DNA of 8,595 bases from Geodermatophilaceae bacterium (GTDB taxonomy: Bacteria > Actinomycetota > Actinomycetes > Mycobacteriales > Geodermatophilaceae): the NCBI GenBank assembly GCA_013811975.1, contig JACCUF010000400.1, positions 1 to 8,595 of the forward strand, read 5' to 3'. Shown piece after piece: positions 1 to 5,510 of this stretch. A model generated the notes under the pieces. That model had not been told where the DNA came from, ran no database searches, and saw only the letters and a list, made by a program, of their open reading frames with translations. Each line of letters opens with the position of its first letter. Position 1 is the first letter of the stretch. A program made the translations under genes and the position numbers.

Positions 1-103
1 TCCGGGATTCGCGGCCTTTCTGATTTCCAGGTCACATCCTCCGCAATCAACCTCCGCAGTCCCTCCGAGTAGCCCGTCCGAATCGAGAAAAGGAGGTGAC
101 CCC
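1..103 (+). promoter_or_regulatory. whiB7 5' leader with possible SD-sequestering stem
   Basis: Bases 30-40 (GGTCACATCCT) are complementary to bases 91-101, which contain the entire SD of whiB7 (AGGAGGTGACC). Ten of 11 pairs form, with one A/G mismatch at 36/95. CCTCCG also occurs three times, at 38-43, 51-56 and 62-67, each able to pair with the GGAGG core. A frame open from the window edge ends at TAG 70-72 and could be the tail of a leader ORF, but no start is visible. It is known that whiB7 leaders in mycobacteria carry upstream ORFs and attenuate expression until translation is inhibited. That this particular stem does so is inference. The promoter is probably outside the window. Confidence 0.5.
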
Positions 104-412
104 GTGAACGGGGTTACCACGACCGACACCGCCGTCAGGTCGATCACGCTGGATGTCGCCGACCTCGCCCTGGCCGACGATGAACTGCCGTGTCGGGTCC
201 AGAACCCCGACCTGTGGTTCGCCGACACGCCCTCAGAACTGGAGCGTGCCAAGGACTTCTGCGCCTCCTGCCCGGTTCGCCAGGCATGCCTGCGTGGAGC
301 GATGGCACGTTGCGAGCCGTGGGGAGTGTGGGGTGGCGAGATCTTCGAACGAGGTGTCGTCATCGCACGCAAGCGCCCACGAGGTCGTCCCCGCAAGGAG
401 ATTGCAGCGTGA
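104..412 (+). CDS. whiB7: WhiB7-type transcriptional regulator
   Basis: A 102-residue iron-sulfur transcription factor of the Wbl family. WhiB7 binds the principal sigma factor's region 4 and activates intrinsic antibiotic-resistance genes. The four cluster-ligating cysteines are Cys30, Cys53, Cys56 and Cys62 (the CASC pair plus flanking cysteines). The GVWGGE turn lies at 74-79. A C-terminal AT-hook (RGRPRK, 93-98) follows, and this hook is the feature that separates WhiB7 from other Wbl proteins. The GTG start is set by a near-perfect SD, AAAGGAGGTGA at 88-98, seven bases before the start. The frame is open upstream to the window edge, but no ATG/GTG/TTG precedes 104 in frame. Length is normal for WhiB7. 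A small ORF follows 54 bases downstream and is probably co-transcribed. Confidence 0.93.
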   Translation: MNGVTTTDTAVRSITLDVADLALADDELPCRVQNPDLWFADTPSELERAKDFCASCPVRQACLRGAMARCEPWGVWGGEIFERGVVIARKRPRGRPRKEIAA

Positions 413-466
413 GCTTCAGAACCGCCGAGTACCACTCAACTCCGAGATCAGGAAGGAAGTGTCGCG

Positions 467-631
467 ATGAACTCCATCGCCAACGATGTGGCCCGAGCCC
501 GCATCCGTGACCTGCACGCTGATGCGCTGGCCGGATCACGAGCAAGGCGCCTCATCGCCGCCCAGCGCTGGCAGCGTCGCGCCGAGCGCGCCGCACGTCG
601 TGCGCAGATGGCGCGCAGCGCCATCTGGTGA
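467..631 (+). CDS. Small Arg/Ala-rich protein downstream of whiB7
   Basis: A 54-residue basic protein, MNSIANDVARARIRDL at the start and SAIW at the end, with about a quarter Arg. It reads as one long amphipathic helix with repeated RxxR patterns and has no cysteine, signal peptide or membrane segment. The ATG has a good SD (GGAAGGAAG, 451-459) eight bases upstream. It lies 54 bases after whiB7 on the same strand with no terminator between, and a strong hairpin follows its stop by 47 bases, so the two probably form one transcript. Short Arg-rich ORFs of this kind are common in actinobacterial genomes without assigned function. Nucleic-acid or ribosome binding is plausible from charge but is only inference. 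Confidence 0.7.
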   Translation: MNSIANDVARARIRDLHADALAGSRARRLIAAQRWQRRAERAARRAQMARSAIW

Positions 632-678
632 CCGGACAGCTTGAGCGTGACCTTTCGCGCTCTTCGATCACCGGGTCC

Positions 679-722
679 GAGCCCCCGTCGCACATCTGTT
701 CGCGGATGTATGGCGGGGGCTC
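679..722 (+). terminator. UUCG-capped hairpin ending the whiB7 transcript
   Basis: Nine perfect pairs, GAGCCCCCG (679-687) with CGGGGGCTC (714-722), continue through three more (two G/U), one C/A mismatch (691/710), and seven further pairs to a TTCG tetraloop at 699-702. That is about 19 pairs in 44 bases. It lies 47 bases after the small ORF stop. There is no T-run after it, which is common for actinobacterial intrinsic terminators. It could also act as an RNA stabiliser or processing site. Confidence 0.65.
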
Positions 723-859
723 AGCCGCGCCCAGGCTCGTCCATGACCGACGTGAGGTGCTCCATATGCGGGGGACCGTCCGCTGGATGTGTGAGGCTTG
801 CGCGCGCGTCCACGTGCGAGCAACTCGAGGGGCGCCTGTAGCAGAGGTGGTGGTAGGGC

Positions 860-1327
860 GTGGCCCGTACCGAGGACATCAGCTTCGACCCTCCGATCGC
901 CGGTGGCATCGTGGTCGGCCACGACGGCTCGACGGCTGCTCACGCGGCGATGCGCTGGGCGGTCGAGGAGGGCCGGGTACGTGGGCAGGTGGTGCATGTC
1001 GTCCGTGCCTGGGTGCTGTCCGGGGTGATTCGCGACATGGGCGGGGTCTCGGCCGGAGTGCCCAGCTTCGACGAGGCCGCGGTCTGGGTCGAGGAGCAGC
1101 TGCACGAGGCACTGGCAACCTGTCAACCCGAAGGCGTCGAGGTACACACCCACGTGATCCACGAGGCATCGACCGACGTGATCCTCACCGCCGCGGCCAC
1201 CGCCGACATGGTGGTCCTGGGCAACCGGGGACGGGGCGGCTTTGCCGGTGCGATCATCGGTTCGGTCGCCGAGAACGTCGTACGCCACGCCCCCTGCACG
1301 GTCGTGGTCGTCCGCAGTCGTACCTGA
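860..1327 (+). CDS. Universal stress protein (UspA family, ATP-binding type)
   Basis: A 155-residue single-domain Usp. The N-terminal strand GGIVVGHDGS (15-24) carries the conserved Asp of the nucleotide pocket. The C-terminal half has the ATP-binding signature G-2x-G-9x-G-S (GNRGRGGFAGAIIGS) followed by the usual final strand, PCTVVVVR. This places it in the ATP-binding class of Usps, which act in dormancy, hypoxia and general stress; its exact role here is unknown. The GTG at 860 is the first start after an in-frame TAG at 854-856. A moderate SD (GAGGTGG, 844-850) lies about nine bases upstream. It is separated from the whiB7 unit by the 679-722 hairpin, so it probably has its own promoter, which I could not identify with confidence. 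It converges on the ABC1 kinase gene with 46 bases between stops. Confidence 0.92.
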   Translation: MARTEDISFDPPIAGGIVVGHDGSTAAHAAMRWAVEEGRVRGQVVHVVRAWVLSGVIRDMGGVSAGVPSFDEAAVWVEEQLHEALATCQPEGVEVHTHVIHEASTDVILTAAATADMVVLGNRGRGGFAGAIIGSVAENVVRHAPCTVVVVRSRT

Positions 1328-1341
1328 CCGGCGGCCGATCG

Positions 1342-1361
1342 GCTGCGCCCCGCAACGCAGC
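1342..1361. terminator. Weak bidirectional terminator candidate between convergent genes
   Basis: GCTGCG (1342-1347) pairs with CGCAGC (1356-1361) around an eight-base loop, in the 46-base gap between the stops of the Usp gene and the leftward ABC1 kinase gene. The stem is short and has no T-run, so the call rests mainly on position. Confidence 0.3.
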
Positions 1362-1373
1362 GACGGCGGTGGG

Positions 1374-2696
1374 TCAGCCGGCGAAGCCGGGCATCCAGCG
1401 TTGCAAGATCTGCCGAAAGTTGCCCTCGGCGCCGAGTTGGGACAGAACGCCGATGGAGCCGATCGTCACTCGATGGATCATCAGGTAAGCAGGCGGGAGG
1501 TTGAGCTGACGGGCCAGCTTGTTGGCCTCCGATCGCGGGTCTGCGATCCGCGCGGCTTCACGGCGCATCCAGTCCCGGCTGAAGGCGAAGTGGTCGCCGG
1601 CGATGGGTGCCAGGATCGGCTGGAGGTAGTCGAGGGTCGCCTGGGCATCCACCACGATGTTCGGCCGGACGAAGCCCTCCTTACGCAATTCGGCCAGGAC
1701 CGCCGGCGCCTGTCCTTCCAGGGCTAGCCGGGCCATGCGCCCGATCGGTTCGGGGTGACCCTCGGGCAGCCGAGCGACGGCGCCGAAGTCGATGACCCCG
1801 AGCCGGCCGTCGGGCATCAATCGGAAGTTGCCAGGGTGCGGGTCGGCATGCAGCAGTCTGGCCCGCTCGGGCCCCGAGAAGTGCAGAGTGGCCAAGAGCA
1901 GCCCGGCACGGTTGCGTTGCGCCGATGTACCGCGCTCGATGATCGTGGACAGCGGAATGCCCTCGATCCACTCCGAGATGATGACTTTCGGTGCGCTGGC
2001 CACGACGCGGGGTACGTGAATGTCCGCATCCCCGGCATAGGCCGCGGCGAAAGCCCGTTGACTGTTGGCCTCCAACGCGTAATCCAACTCCTCGGAAACC
2101 CGGTCCTTGATCTCGGTGATCAGCGGTTTGACGTCCATCCCGGGAGCCAACATGCCGAACAGGCGGGCGAAGCGGGCCAGCTGGTTGAGGTCGGCCATCA
2201 GGGCCGGTCCAGCGCCGGGGTACTGAACCTTGATCGCCACCGCGCGCCCATCCCGCCAGGTGCCTCGGTGGACCTGCCCGATGCTGGCGGCAGCGGCCGC
2301 CTTGTCGTCGAAGTCGCGGAACCGTTCCCCCCATCGACTCCCGAGTTGCTGGGCAAGGACGGCATGCACCGTCCTGACCGGCATCGGGGGAGCGGCCTCT
2401 TGCAATTTTGTCAGCGCCGCTCGGTAGGGCGCGGCCACCTCCTCCGGAAAGGCGGCCTCAAACACCGACATCGCCTGGCCGAACTTCATCGCCCCGCCCT
2501 TGAGCTGGCCCAAGACGGCGAAGATCTGGTCGGCGGTCTGTTGCTGCAGTTCCAGTGTCACCTCTTCGGCGGATCGGCCGGACAATCGCTTTCCGAGCCC
2601 AAGGGTCGCGCGGCCAGCGGCATTGATCGGAAGAGAGGCAAGACGAGCCGTACGGGACGCGCTCCGGCGGGGGATCGGTCCTGACTCGTCACTCAC
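1374..2696 (-). CDS. ABC1/UbiB-family atypical kinase (AarF-like)
   Basis: A 440-residue member of the ABC1 atypical kinase family. Family hallmarks are all visible: KxGQ (KFGQ, 71-74), the alanine-rich loop replacing the usual glycine-rich loop (AAAAASIGQVH, 133-143), the VAIK lysine (Lys156), the ExD motif (Glu203, Asp205), the catalytic HADPHPGN (283-290) and the metal-binding DFG (303-305). The active site therefore looks intact. UbiB/COQ8 relatives support quinone biosynthesis; the actinobacterial branch near whiB7 is less defined and has been linked to macrolide tolerance in M. tuberculosis (from memory). The GTG start gives an N-terminus (MSDESGPIPRR...) that resembles mycobacterial homologues. 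The frame is open to 3071 but the extra residues are the antisense of ThiF-family coding. The SD (2711-2715) is 14 bases from this GTG, but six from an out-of-frame ATG that forms a three-codon ORF. It is 79 bases downstream of the ThiF-family gene, probably in one operon. Confidence 0.92.
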   Translation of the reverse strand: MSDESGPIPRRSASRTARLASLPINAAGRATLGLGKRLSGRSAEEVTLELQQQTADQIFAVLGQLKGGAMKFGQAMSVFEAAFPEEVAAPYRAALTKLQEAAPPMPVRTVHAVLAQQLGSRWGERFRDFDDKAAAAASIGQVHRGTWRDGRAVAIKVQYPGAGPALMADLNQLARFARLFGMLAPGMDVKPLITEIKDRVSEELDYALEANSQRAFAAAYAGDADIHVPRVVASAPKVIISEWIEGIPLSTIIERGTSAQRNRAGLLLATLHFSGPERARLLHADPHPGNFRLMPDGRLGVIDFGAVARLPEGHPEPIGRMARLALEGQAPAVLAELRKEGFVRPNIVVDAQATLDYLQPILAPIAGDHFAFSRDWMRREAARIADPRSEANKLARQLNLPPAYLMIHRVTIGSIGVLSQLGAEGNFRQILQRWMPGFAG

Positions 2697-2704
2697 GGTG
2701 CCAT
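2693..2704 (-). promoter_or_regulatory. Three-codon upstream ORF overlapping the ABC1 kinase start
   Basis: On the minus strand AGGAG (2715-2711) is followed six bases later by ATG-GCA-CCG-TGA (2704-2693). The TGA overlaps the kinase GTG (2696-2694) as GTGA. The best SD spacing therefore belongs to a Met-Ala-Pro-stop mini-ORF, and the real frame starts at its stop codon. This is the geometry of translational coupling by reinitiation. An alternative is direct initiation at GTG with a long spacer. Confidence 0.45.
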
Positions 2705-2775
2705 TGTCTACTCCTGATCGACAGCGATGCGCTGAGCCGGGGCATCGGCTGGCCTGCGCGGTGCGAATGAGGGCT

Positions 2776-3846
2776 TCAGCCGGCGACGCGAGCATGCTCG
2801 GTCGAGGTCTCGAGGCAGCCGCAGTCGGCATGTGGCGGCCACGGCCGCCGATGCAGTTGCCAGTCCGGCGGGCGCAACTCCATGGTGGCCTCGAGGACAT
2901 CGGGTACGCGCGTGCCGTCGAGATGGTCAAGGACCTGCCCGGCTGCCAGCGCCGCGGCCAGGGTGGACAGAACGTTGGTCGGCTCGTGCACCGCCCGGTT
3001 CGGGGCGGCCACCAACTGGGCCGCCACGGCCGGCCAGCGTGAATCGCGATCGGTGCGGTGCATTTCCGCACACCGCAGGCAGCTAGTCCTGCCCGGCAGG
3101 ACGAGAGGACCGATCACCACCGTGCCGTCGCGTACGGCGACAGCCAGGTGGGCGGTTCGATCGCTCAATCCACGTGCCTGCAACGGATCGTGCACGCTCC
3201 ATGGCTGGCACAGGATCAGGAGGTCGGCCTCCTGCGGAGAGGCGACCGTGCGCGACTGGTCCATCGCAGAGATCCGGCGCAGCGCATGCTGGGCTGCGCT
3301 GACTCGCGGTTCGCCTTCGTCTTCGAGACTCAGACCGCCGACGCCGGCATCACACCGCCGGACGTACTCCGCGTCTAGAAAGCTCAGCCGCCCCACACCA
3401 CTGGCAGCAAGCAGGGCGCCCAGCGGAACGCCGATTCGGTTAGCACCGTCGATGACGATATGCAGTCGGCTACGGGCGGTCAGAGCCTGGCCGCCGTCCA
3501 GCGGCGAGGCATGGGCCGCGATCAGGCTGACCAACTCGGGTAGCAACGCTCCGGCGTCCCCGAGGTTCTGGGTGTCGATCGGAGTCGACAACAGCACGCC
3601 GCTGCGGCTGAGCCCGGACAGAACGCGGACCGCGGTGGCGATGTCGAGCCCAACAGCTTCGGCGTCGGCCAAAGTTTCGGCCTCGGTGCGGCTGCCGTCC
3701 AAGCCGGTCAGCCAGATCGCGGTGGCCGCGTCGACCCCGGAGACGAGTACGCCGTCGGTTGGGTCTATTCCGATCTGCAGCGTCTCATGGTCCCGCCACA
3801 CCTTCGGCAGCCACGGCTTGATGGTGGGTCGGGGACGTAAGGCCAC
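2776..3846 (-). CDS. ThiF/E1-like protein with RRE-like N-terminus (TOMM leader-peptide-binding family)
   Basis: A 356-residue protein. Residues about 20-90 look like a small winged-helix domain of the PqqD/RRE type that in RiPP enzymes grips precursor leader peptides. Residues about 128-165 form the E1/ThiF Rossmann start (HIVIDGANRIGVPLGALL, then GVGRLSFLDAEYV). The nucleotide-binding glycine motif is degenerate, G134-A-N136-R-I-G139, with Asn replacing the middle Gly. A structural zinc site is indicated by CLRC (Cys256, Cys259) and CGC (Cys342, Cys344), and the segment after CLRC (RTDRDSRWPAVAAQL) is typical of cyclodehydratase partner proteins. No YcaO partner is present, so an RiPP role is not shown. 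The GTG start at 3846 lacks a clear SD; a CAGGCT six bases upstream may make it leaderless. It sits between the DUF5679 gene and the ABC1 kinase gene, all leftward. Confidence 0.8.
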   Translation of the reverse strand: MALRPRPTIKPWLPKVWRDHETLQIGIDPTDGVLVSGVDAATAIWLTGLDGSRTEAETLADAEAVGLDIATAVRVLSGLSRSGVLLSTPIDTQNLGDAGALLPELVSLIAAHASPLDGGQALTARSRLHIVIDGANRIGVPLGALLAASGVGRLSFLDAEYVRRCDAGVGGLSLEDEGEPRVSAAQHALRRISAMDQSRTVASPQEADLLILCQPWSVHDPLQARGLSDRTAHLAVAVRDGTVVIGPLVLPGRTSCLRCAEMHRTDRDSRWPAVAAQLVAAPNRAVHEPTNVLSTLAAALAAGQVLDHLDGTRVPDVLEATMELRPPDWQLHRRPWPPHADCGCLETSTEHARVAG

Positions 3847-3929
3847 GTGCCCAGCCTGACAAAGGCGAACAACACCGCGTGCCGTTCATCCACAGGCGGA
3901 CTGACCCGGCTCGAGACGCAGCCGAAATC

Positions 3930-3975
3930 CGGCGACGGCGACGTCTCGATGTACTCGAGAATATCGCCGCCGCCG
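3930..3975 (-). terminator. Hairpin after the DUF5679 gene
   Basis: The outer stem pairs CGGCGACGGCGA (3930-3941) with TCGCCGCCGCCG (3964-3975), 11 of 12 pairs. The inner stem pairs TCTCGA (3944-3949) with TCGAGA (3955-3960) around a five-base loop. On the minus strand it begins 26 bases after the DUF5679 stop and is followed by a short T-tract (GGATTTCGG). It is probably a terminator or a partial attenuator before the ThiF-family gene. Confidence 0.5.
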
Positions 3976-4001
3976 ACGGCTTCGGTTGGGCTGCTGTTTG
4001 C

Positions 4002-4154
4002 TCAGGCCTTGCCGAGAATGCGGTTCATCTTGGTGTTGCAGACCGGACAGATGCCCTTGGCCATCCGCCGACCCGACTCGCTCACGCTGACTTCTCCATC
4101 GAAGTCCCGCTTTTCCTTGCACTTCACGCAGTAGCCGTTGTAGGTCTCGGCCAC
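4002..4154 (-). CDS. DUF5679 zinc-ribbon protein
   Basis: A 50-residue protein starting MAETYNGYCVKCKEKRDF and ending RILGKA. Two CxxC knuckles, Cys9/Cys12 and Cys36/Cys39, form a four-cysteine zinc ribbon. This matches the DUF5679 family, which is conserved next to ABC1 kinase genes in Actinomycetota; function unknown. The GTG start is supported by a strong SD (GGGAGG, reading 4165-4160 on the minus strand) five bases upstream. Length is normal for the family. It is divergent from the enoyl-CoA hydratase-like gene, sharing a 190-bp intergenic region. It is separated from the ThiF-family gene by 155 bases that contain the 3930-3975 hairpin, so it may be transcribed partly on its own. A nucleic-acid or protein-binding adaptor role is plausible from the fold but is inference. 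Confidence 0.88.
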   Translation of the reverse strand: MAETYNGYCVKCKEKRDFDGEVSVSESGRRMAKGICPVCNTKMNRILGKA

Positions 4155-4270
4155 GGTTCCTCCCTGCTGTTGGCAGTCCCGTACCCCGCTGCCATTTACC
4201 CAGCGCGGGCACGCTGTCGCGGAACACGGTACTCGCCACAGTGTGAGCGACCGCTACGGCGCACGCTCAG

Positions 4271-4301
4271 CGACGCGGCGCGTCGGATCGAGGGTTAGCC
4301 T
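4271..4301 (+). promoter_or_regulatory. Candidate promoter and operator dyad of the hydratase-like gene
   Basis: A perfect dyad, CGACGC-GGC-GCGTCG (4271-4285), lies just upstream of a TANNNT-type -10 candidate, TAGCCT (4296-4301). If transcription starts near 4308 the dyad covers the -35 region, the usual place for a repressor site. No recognisable -35 hexamer is seen. The minus-strand promoter for the DUF5679 gene may be TACCGT at 4231-4226, also weakly supported. Confidence 0.35.
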
Positions 4302-4344
4302 GCCCAGACGCGCAGCTTGCCAGATTGCTGACCCCGGAGGTCCT

Positions 4345-5175
4345 ATGTCCAACCCTCAGATCGATGCCCCGGCCGCAATAACACCTACCGACGCCGCCCT
4401 GGCGATCGACCGGCTCGACAACGGGGTGGTGCTGTTGCGTCTCAACCTGCCGGATCGGCGAAATGCGATGACCGACGAGCTCACCGAGGCCTGGCAGGCC
4501 GCAATCGCAGAGCTGCAGGCCGATCGTGACCTACGGGCAGTCGTCGTGACGGGGGAGGGAAAGGCCTTCTGCGCTGGTGGGGAGCTGGCCTGGCTGGAGC
4601 AGTCCGGCACGATGACCCCGGACCAGCTGCGTACCCGAATGCTCACCTTCTACCGCGCCTGGCTGAGCATCCGTACGTTGGACGTTCCGTCCATCGCCGC
4701 ACTCAACGGGGCTGCTGTCGGAGCCGGTTTGGCGATGGCGCTGGCCTGCGACTTGCGCTATGCCACACCGGAAGCCGGACTGTCCATGCCCTTCACGTCA
4801 CTGGGCATCCACCCCGGAATGGCTTCGACCTTCCTGCTCCCTGAGGTGGTCGGCCTGGCTGTGGCACGGGAGATGTTCCTGACCGGTCGCGTACTGCGCG
4901 GTGCGCAGGCATTGGCCGTCGGTTTGGTCAACCAGGTCTTTCCCGCTGAGAGCCTGCGCGCGGAAGTACTGGCTATCGCGTCCACCATCGCCACTCGCGC
5001 CCCGATCGCGACCAGGCTCACCAGGCAGGCGCTGGCCGATGGGGGGCACCGAAGCTTTGATGCGGCGCTGAAGTGGGAGGCGGTGGCCCAACCGCTGACG
5101 ATGGCAACCGAGGATCTCTTCGAGGGAATTGCAGCGGCGAGGCAACGACGTAGCCCGGTCTTCATCGGGCGCTGA
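4345..5175 (+). CDS. Enoyl-CoA hydratase/isomerase-family protein with non-canonical active site
   Basis: A 276-residue crotonase-fold protein. The first oxyanion-hole segment is KAFCAGGEL (73-81); the second is NGAAVGAGLAMALACD (121-136), followed by MPFTSLGIHPGMAS (148-161). Relative to mitochondrial crotonase, Glu144 aligns with Ala130 and Glu164 with Phe150, so both hydratase glutamates are missing. CoA binding and the oxyanion hole look intact, so it may be an isomerase, a decarboxylase, a thioesterase-like enzyme or an unusual hydratase; the reaction cannot be named. The ATG at 4345 has SD GGAGG (4336-4340). The frame is open back to 4243, but that longer form lacks an SD and homology-like sequence. 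It is divergent from the DUF5679 gene and followed by a large hairpin 32 bases after its stop. Confidence 0.9.
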   Translation: MSNPQIDAPAAITPTDAALAIDRLDNGVVLLRLNLPDRRNAMTDELTEAWQAAIAELQADRDLRAVVVTGEGKAFCAGGELAWLEQSGTMTPDQLRTRMLTFYRAWLSIRTLDVPSIAALNGAAVGAGLAMALACDLRYATPEAGLSMPFTSLGIHPGMASTFLLPEVVGLAVAREMFLTGRVLRGAQALAVGLVNQVFPAESLRAEVLAIASTIATRAPIATRLTRQALADGGHRSFDAALKWEAVAQPLTMATEDLFEGIAAARQRRSPVFIGR

Positions 5176-5207
5176 AGCGCACCCTGCATGAGAGGTATGG
5201 CACAGAA

Positions 5208-5285
5208 GAATCCCCCGGCTCGACTCTCGGGACACGCTTGCCTTCCCCTTGCGAGCGTTTCCCTCGAGTCGAAGCCGGGGGCTTC
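5208..5285. terminator. 78-nt extended hairpin with C-rich loop
   Basis: GAA (5208-5210) pairs with TTC (5283-5285). After one mismatch, CCCCCGGC (5212-5219) pairs with GCCGGGGG (5274-5281). Then T/A and, past a bulged A, CGACTC (5221-5226) pairs with GAGTCG (5266-5271). After a 2x2 internal loop GGG pairs with CCC, and CGCTTGC (5235-5241) pairs with GCGAGCG (5251-5257) around loop CTTCCCCTT. It begins 32 bases after the hydratase-like stop, so a terminator is the default reading. It is unusually long and lacks a T-run, so a small RNA is an alternative. Confidence 0.5.
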
Positions 5286-5315
5286 GTGGCACCAACGGTA
5301 GAAGGGGTCCGCTGC

Positions 5316-5330
5316 ACCGTCAATGACGGT
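5316..5330. promoter_or_regulatory. Perfect inverted repeat, candidate operator
   Basis: ACCGTCA-A-TGACGGT is a perfect 7-1-7 dyad in non-coding DNA. Its size suits a dimeric helix-turn-helix regulator. No regulator gene other than whiB7 is in the window, and the site is 180 bases before the metallopeptidase start, so its target is unknown. Confidence 0.35.
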
Positions 5331-5510
5331 TACCCACTGGCTGTGGATAGCGTTGTGAACATCTTGGGGACCGGCAGGAGTGCCGCTGTGTACGGTGGGC
5401 GAACAACCTGTGCGCACCAGAGTGGCCGCCCCTGGCAGGGTGGCCCGGTGGGCTGGCCGAACCGTTGTCCACGGCCTGTGGATCGAGAAAAATCATGACA
5501 CCATTCGCCG

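Larger units (their letters stand above)
5176..5510. other. 335-bp gene-free region with hairpin, dyad and DnaA-box-like sites
   Basis: I see no credible gene here on either strand. It holds the large hairpin at 5208-5285, a perfect 7-1-7 dyad at 5316-5330, and three TGTGGAT/TTGTCCAC sites at 5342-5350, 5465-5473 and 5477-5485. A TANNNT-type element, TACGGT, is at 5391-5396. The promoter of the metallopeptidase gene should lie here but I cannot place it with confidence. Confidence 0.6.

Noticed and set aside
743..841. A 32-codon ORF with a CSICGG segment just before the Usp gene
   Set aside because: It has no SD, no recognisable family, and lies in an intergenic region where GC-rich chance ORFs are expected.
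628..1488. A 286-codon plus-strand frame over the Usp gene
   Set aside because: It is Arg/Gly-rich low-complexity translation, typical of the wrong frame of a GC-rich gene; the Usp frame has clear family motifs.
1755..2684. Long plus-strand ORF antisense to the kinase gene
   Set aside because: There is no family signature, and the opposite strand carries every kinase motif.
2697..3071. N-terminal extension of the ABC1 kinase frame to an upstream ATG
   Set aside because: It runs through the coding region of the ThiF-family gene in another frame and has no family-like sequence; the GTG at 2696 gives the expected N-terminus.
2882..3859. A 325-codon plus-strand ORF antisense to the ThiF-family gene
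   Set aside because: Its Ser/Arg/Thr-rich composition is that of an antisense shadow.
3889..3897. A further DnaA-box-like site (TCATCCACA) before the ThiF-family gene
   Set aside because: A lone one-mismatch match is expected by chance in a window of this size.
5208..5300. tRNA-like appearance around the large hairpin, with a CACCA at its right side
   Set aside because: No T-loop consensus, anticodon arm or acceptor pairing can be drawn.
5176..5510. A replication origin
   Set aside because: There are too few DnaA-box-like sites, no AT-rich unwinding element, and no dnaA, dnaN or partition genes.
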